Assembly: GCA_964422155.1 (NCBI GenBank)
Contig: CAYQZZ010000010.1
Location: 1-46,148 of the forward strand
Direction: 5' to 3'
Length of the DNA stretch: 46,148 bases
Origin: JBGPRB01 sp964422155
Lineage (GTDB): Bacteria; Chloroflexota; Dehalococcoidia; Dehalococcoidales; RBG-16-60-22
The position numbers were made by a program, and so were the translations under genes. Within the stretch, counting starts at the first letter, position 1. Each line of letters starts with the position of its first letter. The notes under the pieces were generated by a model. That model ran no database searches and had not been told where the DNA came from. It was given only the letters and a program-made list of their open reading frames with translations. Shown piece after piece: positions 21,492 through 30,354 of the stretch.

Positions 21492-22586
21492 CTACTTGTT
21501 ATTTGCTACTTCATATTGAAAATAGGTGGCGCAGCTGCCCTCCGAGGATACCATGCAGGGGCCGACCGGGTGTTCCGGCGTGCAGGTGCTGTGGAAGAGC
21601 CGGCACTCCCGGGGTGTGCTGACGCCGCGCAGGACGGCACCGCAGATACAGCCCTTTGGTTCGCGGGTGGGGCCGGCTTGGATAGTAAAATTCTTCTCGG
21701 CATCGAATTTCTCGTATTTCGGTCTAAGCTGCAGGCCGCTGGCCGGCACGATACCGATACCGCGCCAGTTGGCATCGCCGATTTCGAAGACCGTTTCCAT
21801 CAGGCGGAGGGCCGACTGGTTGCCTTCCGGCTTAACGCCGCGGCGATAGGCAATTTCAACTTTAGGCTGTCCGCTTTCAATCTGGTCGACGAGGCTATCG
21901 ACCGCCAGCAGAATATCAACGGGCTCAAAGCCGGAGACGGCGCAGGCGATATGGTACTCATCGGCGATGAATTGATAGGGGTGGGAGCCGATGATGGCGC
22001 TGACATGTCCGGGACAGATAATGCCGTCGAGCCTGACCTCGCCCAGGTCGAGGATGGCTTTCATTATCGGCGGGCATACTTTATGGAGCGATAGAACATA
22101 GTAGTTTTTTATCTTTTCCGCCTCGGCCTGCAAAACCGAAGCAGCGATGGTCGGCGCCGTGGTCTCGAAGCCGATACCGATAAAGACAACTGACCTGTCC
22201 GGGTTATCGCGGGCAATGGCTAAGGCGTCCTGGGCCGAATAGACAATCCTGACATCGGCGCCTTCGGCCTTGGCCTGCTGTAAACTGGAGCGACTCCCCG
22301 GCACCCTGACCATGTCCCCGAAGCTGGTGATGATTACTCCGGGCAGACGTCCCAGGGCAATGGCTTTATCGAGGTCGGCGCTGGCGGTGACGCAGACGGG
22401 ACAGCCCGGCCCGGAAAGCATTTCAATGTTGGCAGGCAGGAGCTGGCGCAGGCCGTGTTTGAAGATAGCCACCGTGTGTCCGCCACAGAACTCCATCAGT
22501 CGTGCCGGTTTATGCGACCGTCGGTGAATCCTTTCCAGCAGCTTTTTACCTAATTCTGGGTTCCGGTATTCGTTAACGTATTTCAA
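21492..22586 (-). CDS. hypD: Hydrogenase maturation protein HypD
   Basis: 364 residues. FCGGHT (residues 33-38), GPGCPVC (59-65) and FIGIGFETTAP are the conserved redox and cofactor-binding motifs. The C-terminal cysteine cluster (KGCICGAVLRGVSTPREC, then CTPEHPVGPC) holds the [4Fe-4S] cluster. With HypC it forms the scaffold on which Fe(CN)2CO is assembled. TTG start at 22586, preceded by GAGGA. A REP-like element separates it from hypC. Confidence 0.97.
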   Translation of the reverse strand: MKYVNEYRNPELGKKLLERIHRRSHKPARLMEFCGGHTVAIFKHGLRQLLPANIEMLSGPGCPVCVTASADLDKAIALGRLPGVIITSFGDMVRVPGSRSSLQQAKAEGADVRIVYSAQDALAIARDNPDRSVVFIGIGFETTAPTIAASVLQAEAEKIKNYYVLSLHKVCPPIMKAILDLGEVRLDGIICPGHVSAIIGSHPYQFIADEYHIACAVSGFEPVDILLAVDSLVDQIESGQPKVEIAYRRGVKPEGNQSALRLMETVFEIGDANWRGIGIVPASGLQLRPKYEKFDAEKNFTIQAGPTREPKGCICGAVLRGVSTPRECRLFHSTCTPEHPVGPCMVSSEGSCATYFQYEVANNK

Positions 22587-22613
22587 ATGATTTTCCTCGT
22601 TCTATGTTTAATC

Positions 22614-22730
22614 GTCATTGCGAGACCATCCCGACGCACTCGGGAGGCGAAGCAATCCCTAAGAAACGCCTAAAGCAAAGTTACGGATTGCTTCGTCGCC
22701 CCGATAAAATCGGGACTTCCTCGCAATGAC
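22614..22730. repeat. REP-like palindromic element, family B
   Basis: Outer arms GTCATTGCGAG and CTCGCAATGAC, inner hairpins TCCCGA/TCGGGA and CCCGAT/ATCGGG, plus GATTGCTTCG. It fills the hypC-hypD gap. A related copy lies at 45865-45945. Confidence 0.8.
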
Positions 22731-22737
22731 AATTACT

Positions 22738-22959
22738 TTAAGGACTTGCTTCGCTCATTTCTCTCAACAGCTTGAGAGTCTCCTCGGCTTCTTCCGGGTC
22801 GATGACGCTGATGGCATAGCCGGTGTGCAGCAATACATAGTCGCCCACTTTAGCTTCGGGAGTAAGCTGGAGGCTGGCATCACGGGTAACGCCTTCGATA
22901 TCCACCTCGGCCTGCTGCCCTTTTATAGATTTTATCAATGCCGGTATGGCTAAACACAT
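22738..22959 (-). CDS. hypC: Hydrogenase assembly chaperone HypC
   Basis: 73 residues. It starts MCLAIPALI; the Cys after the initiator Met is the iron-coordinating residue. VGDYVLLHTGYAISVID is the family signature. It carries the Fe(CN)2CO unit between HypD and the large subunit. GAGGT lies 8-9 bases upstream of ATG. Confidence 0.96.
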   Translation of the reverse strand: MCLAIPALIKSIKGQQAEVDIEGVTRDASLQLTPEAKVGDYVLLHTGYAISVIDPEEAEETLKLLREMSEASP

Positions 22960-22965
22960 AGTTTT

Positions 22966-23556
22966 TTACCTCTTAGTTGCTGATTTTCTTGTTTTTCCTT
23001 TAATTTCCCGACCGATTTTAAAAGCATCGGCAAAAGCTTCGCCGATGGCATAGTATTTGCCGGGTCCGAAGGCAAACGGCTTTACTTTATTAATATCGGG
23101 CTGCCCATCGGTGATGCAGTCCTCAGAGAAATGGGTCTCTACCACTTTGCCGATGACCAGCATGTGACTGCCCAGGTTAAGAATATGTGACACCTCGCAT
23201 TCCAGATTGATGGGGCACTGCTCGATGAGCGGGGCGCTGGCTGTCTTGCCGTAAAATACCTTGAACTTGCAGTCTCTGACCTTGTCGGTATTAGCGCCGG
23301 AGACAAGCCCGCAGTAATCGGTCTCTTTGACCAGGTCAACCGAGGGAATGTTAACCGAAAAAGTCCGGTTCTGATAAATGCCTTTCAGACTGTAACGGTG
23401 AGGTTGCAGGCCGATGGTAATTGATGGTGGGTTACCGGCAGCCACTCCTGTCCAGGCCACGGCAGCAAAATCCGGCTTTCCATCGACATTGGCTCCCACC
23501 AGGACGGTTGGGTGGGGCCATATCATCGGTTGTGGCCCTAACTTTTTCTTGGTCAT
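22966..23556 (-). CDS. Flavin-reductase-like FMN-binding protein, copy 1
   Basis: 196 residues of the split-barrel flavin reductase/FMN-binding family: HPTVLVGANVDGKPDFAAVA, ITIGLQPHRYSLKGIYQNRT, FSVNIPS, ETDYCGLVSGANTDK, NLECEV. Members bind FMN and transfer electrons or reduce small substrates; the exact reaction cannot be read from the sequence. It is a close paralogue of the next gene. Located between hypC and hypF, 6 bp before the hypC start. AGGAGA precedes the start. Confidence 0.88.
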   Translation of the reverse strand: MTKKKLGPQPMIWPHPTVLVGANVDGKPDFAAVAWTGVAAGNPPSITIGLQPHRYSLKGIYQNRTFSVNIPSVDLVKETDYCGLVSGANTDKVRDCKFKVFYGKTASAPLIEQCPINLECEVSHILNLGSHMLVIGKVVETHFSEDCITDGQPDINKVKPFAFGPGKYYAIGEAFADAFKIGREIKGKTRKSATKR

Positions 23557-23573
23557 AACTTTATCTCCTGTTT

Positions 23574-24146
23574 TTACTTTTTCAGGTACTTGCCGATATT
23601 ATATGCCTGGCCCAGTACCTTGCCGACGGCGTTGTAACGGGCGGTCGGCCCCCGGCTGTAAACAAAGGGTCTTATTTTCATGATATCCGGTTGCTCGTCC
23701 GTCAGGCAATCTTCGGAAACATGGGTCTGCACTATCTTGCCGACAACAAGCATGTGAGTGCCCAGGTTCAGCATGTGCAGTACCTCGCACTCCAGATTGA
23801 CCGGGCATTGCTCGATAAGCGGAGCGGTATTTAGCGTGCCGTAAAATATTTTAAAGCCGCAATCTTTCGCTTTATCTGTCTGACTACCGGAAACCGTACC
23901 GCAGTAATCGGTCTCTTTAAGCAGGTCGATGGAGGGGACGTTTACCGAGAACGTCCTGTTCTGGTAGATGCCCTTCAGGGTGTGGCGCTGGTGTCGTATG
24001 CTGACGGAAATGGTCGGGTGTTCGCCGCCGGTGATACCGCACCAGGCAAAGGGGGCAAAATTGGGCTTGCCGTCGACCGTAGTCCCCAACAGCACGGTAG
24101 GGTTGGGGAAAAGCCAGGGTTGGGGTCCGAACTCTTTTTTAATTAT
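23574..24146 (-). CDS. Flavin-reductase-like FMN-binding protein, copy 2, apparent ATA start
   Basis: Paralogue of the neighbouring gene with the same motifs (NPTVLLGTTVDGKPNFAPFA, KGIYQNRTFSVNVPSIDLL, ETDYCGTVSGSQTDK, CPVNLECEV). Homology extends upstream of the first NUG codon (GTG 24095): IKKEFGPQPWLFPNP matches TKKKLGPQPMIWPHP of copy 1. The codon aligned to copy 1's ATG is ATA (24146-24144). GAGGAG lies eight bases upstream and the codon overlaps the hypF stop as ATAA. The likely ancestor was ATGA; one base change gives ATAA. Either ATA is used, or translation begins at GTG with a clipped fold. Confidence 0.82.
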   Translation of the reverse strand: MIKKEFGPQPWLFPNPTVLLGTTVDGKPNFAPFAWCGITGGEHPTISVSIRHQRHTLKGIYQNRTFSVNVPSIDLLKETDYCGTVSGSQTDKAKDCGFKIFYGTLNTAPLIEQCPVNLECEVLHMLNLGTHMLVVGKIVQTHVSEDCLTDEQPDIMKIRPFVYSRGPTARYNAVGKVLGQAYNIGKYLKK

Positions 24147-26446
24147 GGTCTTAACTCCTCGTTATAATTGGCGATAACCACCTGCCCCAGGGAGATGCCG
24201 CCGTCATTGCAGGGCACCTGACGGTGAGTATATACCTCAAAGCCGGCGGACTCAAGCAGAGGTATGGTTTTTCTCAGCAGCAGGCGGTTCTGGAACACGC
24301 CGCCGCTCAGCGCCGCCTTCTTAATACCGGTTTTGTCGGAGATTACCTGGCACATCTCCATTATCATTTGTGCTACCGTGTTGTGGAAACGGGCGGCGAT
24401 AACAGCTCTGGGTGTATGGTCGTGCAAATTATTGATGATGGCGGTGAATAAATCATGAATTTTAATAATACTGGTACCATCATGCTCCACTATTGAAAAC
24501 GGATACCGGCCGGTCTCACCGGCGGCATCATAGGCAAGCATTTCCAGGTCGATAGCCGCCTGAGCTTCGTATTCGATGATGCCTCTCACACCGCTAAGAG
24601 CGGATACCGCATCGAAAAGTCGCCCGCAGCTGGAAGTCAGCGGCGTGTTTATCCTCTTTTCCACCTGGCTCCTGATAATTTCTATCTCTCCCTTATCGAC
24701 CTGTTTGAAAAGAGGAAGGTTCATGTCTAAATCGATACCCAGCGAAAGCAGGTAGCCGATGGTGGTGCGGTAGGGCTTTTTTATGGCCATCGCGCCCCCG
24801 GCCAGCGGTAGGTATTCTATAAATGCCATTCGTTTGAACTCTTTATAGTCGGCTATCATAAATTCCCCGCCCCAGATATTCCCATCCGTGCCGTAGCCGG
24901 TGCCGTCGAAGGATACCCCGATGACCGGCCCCTCAACGCCATTGTCCGCCAGGCAACTGGCGATGTGGGCGTGGTGGTGCTGTACGGGGACGAGTTTTAT
25001 CTTATCTCTGGCGGCCAACTCTTTCGCGTACTTGGTCGGCAGGTATTCCGGGTGCATATCGTGGGCGATAATCTCCGGCTCTATTCTGAACAGCTTCTGA
25101 TAAAGCGCTATGGTATTTACAAAGTGTTCGAGCGTCTCCATGTTTTCCATGTCGCCGATATGCTGGCTGACGAAGGCGTGGTCGTCCCTCGTCAGGCAGA
25201 AGGTATTCTTTTCCTCGGCGCCGCAGCCCAGTATCTGCTTGCTTTTGTAGGGGAGGTGGACGGGATAGGGAGCATAACCGCGGGCGCGCCGCACGAAGCG
25301 GGGCCTGCCTTCTTCCACCGTCATCACGCTGTCATCGTAGCGGGCATAGATGTCCCGGTTATGCACCAGGAAGTAGTCCGCAATGCCACTGAGTCTCCTT
25401 ACTGCCTCGTCGTTGTCTTTGGCGATTGGCTCCTCGCTGAGGTTGCCGCTGGTCATGACCAGAGGGATACCGGTCTCCCGGAGCAGGAGGTGGTGTAAAG
25501 GAGTATACGGGAGCATCACGCCGAGGTATTTCAGACCGGGCGCCGCGGCTTTCGATATCGTTGACCCGGCTTTCCACCTCGCCAGGACGATGGGGCTGCC
25601 GGGAGAGGTAAGCAGTCCTGCTTCTTCATCGGTCACTTCGCAATGTCGTTTAGCTTCTTCGAGAGAGGACACCATTATCGCCAGGGGCTTGGCGGGGCGG
25701 TTCTTGCGCTGGCGTAGTCGGCTGATGGCAGCCCGACTGGTAGCATCGCAGGCCAGGAGAAAGCCGCCCAGCCCTTTGATAGCGATGATTTTACCTTCTT
25801 TCAATAGCTGGCTGGCCTTGGCGATGATATCCTGGCAGGTTACCGGATTACCGCCGGCATCCAGCAGCTCAAGCTGCGGTCCGCATTCGGGGCAGGCATT
25901 GGGTTGAGCGTGAAAGCGGCGGTTGAGGGGGTTGTCATATTCTCTCTGGCACTCCGGGCACATCCGGAAACTTCTCATGGTCGTATTGGGTCGGTCGTAG
26001 GGTATATCGGCTATTATCGTGAAGCGGGGGCCGCAGTTGGTGCAGTTAGTGAAGGGGTAGCGGAAACGGCGGTCTTTAGGGTCGAATATTTCGCGGAGGC
26101 AGTCGGGACAGGTGGCGATATCCGGAGAGACAAGCTGGTATTTGCCTTCTTCAGCGATGCTGTGCCGGATTTCGAATTTATCATAGCCGGCTGGAGGACC
26201 CGGGGTAAAGGTAATTTCTTCGATGTGAGACAGGGGTGGCGCCTGCTCGCGCAGTCCGTGGAGGAACCGCTCGATATCTCTGGTGTCCCCCTCCACCTCA
26301 ATCCTCACGTCCTCCGAGGTGTTGCATACCCAGCCCCGCAGGCTGTGCCGTTTGGCCAGCTGATAGATGAAGGGTCTGAAGCCGACGCCCTGCACCACAC
26401 CCCGGACGCTGATGCGGGCCAGGCTGAGAGTAGGTGTTTTTGCCAT
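24143..26446 (-). CDS. hypF: Carbamoyltransferase HypF
   Basis: 767 residues, full length. The N-terminal acylphosphatase domain (VRGVVQGVGFRPFIYQLA) is followed by two zinc fingers (CPDC...CTNCGPRF and CPEC...CPECGP), a YrdC-like domain (about residues 200-380) and a Kae1-like carbamoyltransferase domain with VQHHHAHIASCLADNG. It makes the carbamoyl adenylate and transfers the carbamoyl group to HypE. It starts 5 bases after hypB stops. Confidence 0.97.
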   Translation of the reverse strand: MAKTPTLSLARISVRGVVQGVGFRPFIYQLAKRHSLRGWVCNTSEDVRIEVEGDTRDIERFLHGLREQAPPLSHIEEITFTPGPPAGYDKFEIRHSIAEEGKYQLVSPDIATCPDCLREIFDPKDRRFRYPFTNCTNCGPRFTIIADIPYDRPNTTMRSFRMCPECQREYDNPLNRRFHAQPNACPECGPQLELLDAGGNPVTCQDIIAKASQLLKEGKIIAIKGLGGFLLACDATSRAAISRLRQRKNRPAKPLAIMVSSLEEAKRHCEVTDEEAGLLTSPGSPIVLARWKAGSTISKAAAPGLKYLGVMLPYTPLHHLLLRETGIPLVMTSGNLSEEPIAKDNDEAVRRLSGIADYFLVHNRDIYARYDDSVMTVEEGRPRFVRRARGYAPYPVHLPYKSKQILGCGAEEKNTFCLTRDDHAFVSQHIGDMENMETLEHFVNTIALYQKLFRIEPEIIAHDMHPEYLPTKYAKELAARDKIKLVPVQHHHAHIASCLADNGVEGPVIGVSFDGTGYGTDGNIWGGEFMIADYKEFKRMAFIEYLPLAGGAMAIKKPYRTTIGYLLSLGIDLDMNLPLFKQVDKGEIEIIRSQVEKRINTPLTSSCGRLFDAVSALSGVRGIIEYEAQAAIDLEMLAYDAAGETGRYPFSIVEHDGTSIIKIHDLFTAIINNLHDHTPRAVIAARFHNTVAQMIMEMCQVISDKTGIKKAALSGGVFQNRLLLRKTIPLLESAGFEVYTHRQVPCNDGGISLGQVVIANYNEELRP

Positions 26447-26451
26447 GGTAC

Positions 26452-27120
26452 TTACTTGCTTTTCTTACCTTTTAATGCGGATTCCAGCCAGGAGAACCAG
26501 ACCTCCAGCCCCGCGCCGGTCTTGCAGGAGACCGGGAAGATAATGACATCGGGGTTAAGGCCGGTGACAACTTTCTTGAACGCATCGATATTAAAGTCGA
26601 GGTAGGGCTCGAGGTCGGTTTTATTCAGCAGCACCACATCGGTATCAGCGAACATGGCCGGATATTTATAGGGCTTATCGTCACCCTCAGGCAGACTGGC
26701 AATCATGAGCTTTATATCTTCACCAAGAACATAGTTATTCGGGCAAATGAGGTTGCCGACATTTTCAATAAAGAGTAAATCGGTGTCTTCGAGGGGCAGG
26801 CTGTTAAGCCCGCTTTCGACCATATTGGCATCAAGGTGACAGCCCCCGGCGGTATTTATTTGTACCACCGGTATACCAAGCGCGTTTACCTTTTCGGCGT
26901 CGATGCTGGAGGCGACATCCCCCTCGATGACGGCAATTCGGGCTTTTTCCCTCAGGTGTTTTATCGTACTAAGGATAAGGCTGGTCTTGCCCGCTCCCGG
27001 CGACGACATGATATTTATCGTCAGGATGCCGTATTTGTCCAGTCGCTTTTTATTAGCTTTCGCTTTTTCCTCATTAGCGCCGAGGATTTTCTCTCCTACG
27101 GTTATCACTTTCACGGTCAT
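26452..27120 (-). CDS. hypB: Nickel-inserting GTPase HypB
   Basis: 222 residues. Walker A SSPGAGKTSLI (residues 39-49), GDVASSIDAEK, metal-binding GGCHLDA, and the G4 motif LLNKTDL. It hydrolyses GTP to drive nickel delivery with HypA. It lacks an N-terminal CxxCGC site and His-rich stretch, so it has only the G-domain metal site. It begins directly after the hypA stop with no gap. Confidence 0.96.
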   Translation of the reverse strand: MTVKVITVGEKILGANEEKAKANKKRLDKYGILTINIMSSPGAGKTSLILSTIKHLREKARIAVIEGDVASSIDAEKVNALGIPVVQINTAGGCHLDANMVESGLNSLPLEDTDLLFIENVGNLICPNNYVLGEDIKLMIASLPEGDDKPYKYPAMFADTDVVLLNKTDLEPYLDFNIDAFKKVVTGLNPDVIIFPVSCKTGAGLEVWFSWLESALKGKKSK

Positions 27121-27462
27121 CTATTCCACCTCGATACTCTCCATATAGCATTCGCGCCCGGAAACTATCTCTACACCCACCTCGTGGCAATCGGGACAGG
27201 ACCATTCATGGTTTATGGGTGAAAAAACCTTCTCGCAGTTGCGGCAGCGCAGACTGACGGGTTTCATTTCGAAAGAAAGCTCGGCGCCGCTGGCGATGGT
27301 GTTCTTGCTGATGGCGTCGAAATAGAACTGCACGCAATCCCCGACGACACCCGCAAGCTCGCCCACCACCAGGTTGATGCGGGTGATTCTGGCGGCTTTG
27401 GCTTCACCGGCTTTTTCCAGCGCCAGGGACAACATGCTTTCCGTAATGCTGTATTCATGCAT
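27121..27462 (-). CDS. hypA: Nickel chaperone HypA
   Basis: 113 residues. MHEYSI provides the N-terminal nickel-binding His2. The zinc site is CRNCEKVF...CPDCHEVG (two CxxC pairs). It hands nickel to the hydrogenase large subunit together with HypB. First gene of the minus-strand hyp operon; ribosome binding site is weak. The 318-bp region upstream to rpsO holds a repeat element and the divergent rpsO promoter. Confidence 0.96.
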   Translation of the reverse strand: MHEYSITESMLSLALEKAGEAKAARITRINLVVGELAGVVGDCVQFYFDAISKNTIASGAELSFEMKPVSLRCRNCEKVFSPINHEWSCPDCHEVGVEIVSGRECYMESIEVE

Positions 27463-27543
27463 TTTTTACTCTGCTTCCACTATGGCCTGCATGGTATTAG
27501 TACTATACAGATTGCTGAAAAAGAGTCTTAAAAAACTAGGTAT

Positions 27544-27610
27544 CCCCCTTTGTAAAAGGGGGATTAAGGGGGATTTAAATCCCTCTCAATCTCCCTTTAT
27601 GAAAGGGAGA
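27544..27610. repeat. REP-like palindromic element, family C
   Basis: CCCCCTTT-GTAA-AAGGGGG, a central GGGGGATTTAAATCCC palindrome and CTCCCTTT-ATGA-AAGGGAG form consecutive hairpins. A diverged relative lies at 33157-33222. Confidence 0.65.
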
Positions 27611-27706
27611 AGTTTTTATTAACCCTATTTTAGCAATTTCCTACAGGTTCACTATTTTCATTATAGAGGAGTACGGGAGAGGGGGCAAATGGTTGGGTAA
27701 TTAAAA

Positions 27707-27735
27707 TTTACTTCCCCACCGTATTATGTTATAAT
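27707..27735 (+). promoter_or_regulatory. Promoter of the rpsO-pnp-dap operon
   Basis: TTTACT (27707-27712), 17-bp spacer, TATAAT (27730-27735). Transcription would start about 40 bases before rpsO, whose ribosome binding site is in AGGTGGGAGAGG. Confidence 0.65.
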
Positions 27736-27780
27736 TTTGCGTATACAAAATTTATTAATATTAGGTGGGAGAGGAATACT

Positions 27781-28044
27781 TTGGACAAAGAAAAAAGGAC
27801 CGAAATTATCGGCAATTATCGAACGAAAGAAGGCGATACCGGTTCGACCGAGGTGCAGGTCGCATTGCTTACCGGGAGAATCACTCAGTTAACCACCCAC
27901 ATGGCAGCCCATCGTAAAGACTTTCACACCCAGCGGGGCCTGCTCAAGCTTGTCGGGCAGAGGCGAAGGCTTTTGGCTTATCTCAGCCGGGAAGATGTCG
28001 GGCGGTATAATCAACTGATTAAAAAGCTGGGACTGCGCAAGTAA
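27781..28044 (+). CDS. rpsO: 30S ribosomal protein S15
   Basis: 87 residues with the S15 signature: GSTEVQVALLTGRITQLTTH, HRKDFHTQRGLLKLVGQRR, LLAYL...RYNQLIKKLGLRK. TTG start. It binds the central domain of 16S rRNA. The rpsO-pnp arrangement is the common bacterial one; pnp starts 27 bases downstream. No obvious S15 autoregulatory pseudoknot is visible in the short leader, though I did not fold it exhaustively. Confidence 0.98.
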   Translation: MDKEKRTEIIGNYRTKEGDTGSTEVQVALLTGRITQLTTHMAAHRKDFHTQRGLLKLVGQRRRLLAYLSREDVGRYNQLIKKLGLRK

Positions 28045-28071
28045 AGCCTTTGGGCTGGAGGGAGTATTTCA

Positions 28072-30321
28072 TTGGAATCACAATCTGTTCGTTACAACAT
28101 TGGCGGTCGCGACCTTATTATCGAGTCGGGCAAGCTTGCCCAGCAGGCCAGCGCCGCGGTAACTGTCCGCTACGGTGATACCGTAGTCCTGGTTACCGTT
28201 TGCTTTAATAAAGAGGTGAGGGAGGGGATTGATTTTCTACCCCTTACCATCGACTATGAGGAAAGGCTTTACGCCGCCGGGAAAATACCGGGGGGCTTTA
28301 TCCGCAGGGAGGGGCGCCCCAGCGAGGCGGCTACCCTGGCCTGCCGGATGACCGATAGACCCATACGCCCGCTTTTACCCAAGAGCTGGCACAGCGAAAT
28401 TCAGATAATAACCACCGTACTTTCCGCCGACCAGGAGAATGACCCGGATATACTTTCGGTAATCGGCTCCTCGGCAGCTTTATCACTGTCCGAGATACCC
28501 TTTGACGGCCCCATAGGCACTGTCAACGTAGGCTATATCAATGGCGAGCTGGTGTTAAATCCGAAGATGGTCCAGCACGAGGAAAGCCAGCTTGACCTCA
28601 TTGTCGTCAGCACTAAAGATAAAGTTATCATGGTGGAAGCCGGTGCCAAGGAAATTTCTGAGGATATCGTTCTTCAAGGTGTAAAATTTGCCCACGAGGC
28701 CAATCAGAATATCATCCGGCTCCAGGAAGAGCTTCAACGCCTTGCCGGCAGGCCCAAGCTGACTGTCCCTGAAGATAAGGTCAATACCGAAGCTGTCGCC
28801 GCCCTGTCTAAAATCGTTGATGAGAAGCTTGAGCAGGTTCTCAGGCAAACAGATAAAGAAAAGCGTGACCAAGCGCTTTCCGCATTGATAGAAGAACTCG
28901 GTAAGAATCTGGGCGATACCTACTCGGAGAAGGATATACTTTCGGCCATTGACGCCAAGGTCAAGGCCGAGGTAAGGTCTGGCATACTGGAAAAGGGGCA
29001 GCGCCTTGGCGGGCGCGCCCTCACCGAAATCCGCCCCATCACTTGCGAAGTGGGACTGCTGCCGCGCACTCACGGCTCTGGCATGTTCACGCGCGGCCAA
29101 ACCCAGGTGCTTGCCATCACCACCCTGGGCTCCACCCGCAAGGAGCAGATGCTTGATGGCCTGGGACTGGAAGAAAGCAAGCGTTTCATACATCACTATA
29201 ATTTCCCCGGCTTCTCCACCGGTGAGGTCAGGCGTGTCGGTTCGCCGGGCCGCCGCGAAATAGGACATGGCGCTCTGGCTGAGCGTGCTTTGACGCCGGT
29301 TTTACCCAGTGTCGAGGACTTCCCCTATACCATCCGCCTGGTTTCGGAAGTTTTGAGTTCCAGCGGCAGTACCTCCATGGCCAGTGTCTGTGCCGGGAGT
29401 CTTTCACTTATGGACGCCGGCATACCGGTCAAAAAAGCCGTGGCGGGCGTCGCTATGGGACTGATTACCGGCGATAACGGCAAATACGCCGTGCTGACCG
29501 ATATCGAAGGCATCGAGGATTTTAACGGCGACATGGACTTCAAAATAGCCGGCACCAGGGACGGCATTACCGCCATTCAGATGGATACCAAGCTCAAGGG
29601 TATCACCATCGAAATAGTGGAAAAGACACTCTCACAGGGAAAAGAAGCCCGTCTATTTATTCTGGATAAAATGGGGCAGGCTATCGGTACCAGCCGGGTG
29701 GAGGTCAGCCGTTACGCACCGAGAATGACCAAGATAAAAATCGACCCGGGTAAAATCGGGGCGGTTATCGGCACCGGTGGTAAGACCATCAGGTCGATTA
29801 TCGAAGAGACCAAGACAACCATCGACGTTACTGACGACGGCACGGTAGTCATCGGTTCGTCGGATATGGAAGCCACGCAAAAAGCTATCTCCATCATCGA
29901 AAGCCTGACGCGTGAAGCGCAGATAGGCGATATCTTTACCGGTAAGGTGAGCCGCATCCTAGACTTCGGCGCCATGGTGGAAATCCTCCCCGGCAAAGAG
30001 GGGCTGGTGCACATCAGCGAGCTGGCGGACTACCGCGTGGGCAAGGTTGAAGATGAGGTTAAAATTGGTGATGAGGTTACCGTTAAGGTAATCAATATCG
30101 ATAACCTGGGCAGGGTTAATCTTTCACGGCGGGCGCTCTTTGAAAAAGAATCTCAAGGTTCTGAGGCTGCGGGAGAAGATTCACCATCTGCGGACTACCC
30201 GTTCAAAAAGGGTGGCTCCGGCAGCTCTTCGGGCTTCAGGGGCAAGCCGCGTTATTCCGGTGGTGACCGTCCGCAAAGGCCGAACCAGGGCCCGTCGCGG
30301 CCTCCTTTCAAACGCAACTAA
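28072..30321 (+). CDS. pnp: Polyribonucleotide nucleotidyltransferase
   Basis: 749 residues. Two RNase PH domains (YGDTVVLVTVCF early; RGQTQVLAITTLG and SGSTSMASVCAGSL, DAGIPVKKAVAGVAMG in the second), a KH domain (IGAVIGTGGKTIRSIIEE, about residue 560) and an S1 domain (GKVSRILDFGAMVEILPGKE). A Gly/Ser/Pro/Arg-rich tail (GGSGSSSGFRGKPRY onward) extends beyond S1. It degrades RNA 3' to 5' phosphorolytically. TTG start, ribosome binding site GGAGGGAG. Confidence 0.98.
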   Translation: MESQSVRYNIGGRDLIIESGKLAQQASAAVTVRYGDTVVLVTVCFNKEVREGIDFLPLTIDYEERLYAAGKIPGGFIRREGRPSEAATLACRMTDRPIRPLLPKSWHSEIQIITTVLSADQENDPDILSVIGSSAALSLSEIPFDGPIGTVNVGYINGELVLNPKMVQHEESQLDLIVVSTKDKVIMVEAGAKEISEDIVLQGVKFAHEANQNIIRLQEELQRLAGRPKLTVPEDKVNTEAVAALSKIVDEKLEQVLRQTDKEKRDQALSALIEELGKNLGDTYSEKDILSAIDAKVKAEVRSGILEKGQRLGGRALTEIRPITCEVGLLPRTHGSGMFTRGQTQVLAITTLGSTRKEQMLDGLGLEESKRFIHHYNFPGFSTGEVRRVGSPGRREIGHGALAERALTPVLPSVEDFPYTIRLVSEVLSSSGSTSMASVCAGSLSLMDAGIPVKKAVAGVAMGLITGDNGKYAVLTDIEGIEDFNGDMDFKIAGTRDGITAIQMDTKLKGITIEIVEKTLSQGKEARLFILDKMGQAIGTSRVEVSRYAPRMTKIKIDPGKIGAVIGTGGKTIRSIIEETKTTIDVTDDGTVVIGSSDMEATQKAISIIESLTREAQIGDIFTGKVSRILDFGAMVEILPGKEGLVHISELADYRVGKVEDEVKIGDEVTVKVINIDNLGRVNLSRRALFEKESQGSEAAGEDSPSADYPFKKGGSGSSSGFRGKPRYSGGDRPQRPNQGPSRPPFKRN

Positions 30322-30354
30322 TATCTCCCCAATATTTTTTCGAGGTGTTCTACT

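Noticed and set aside
21441..22094. Long plus-strand frame opposite hypD
   Set aside because: It is a high-GC shadow frame of hypD; the minus-strand protein has all HypD motifs.
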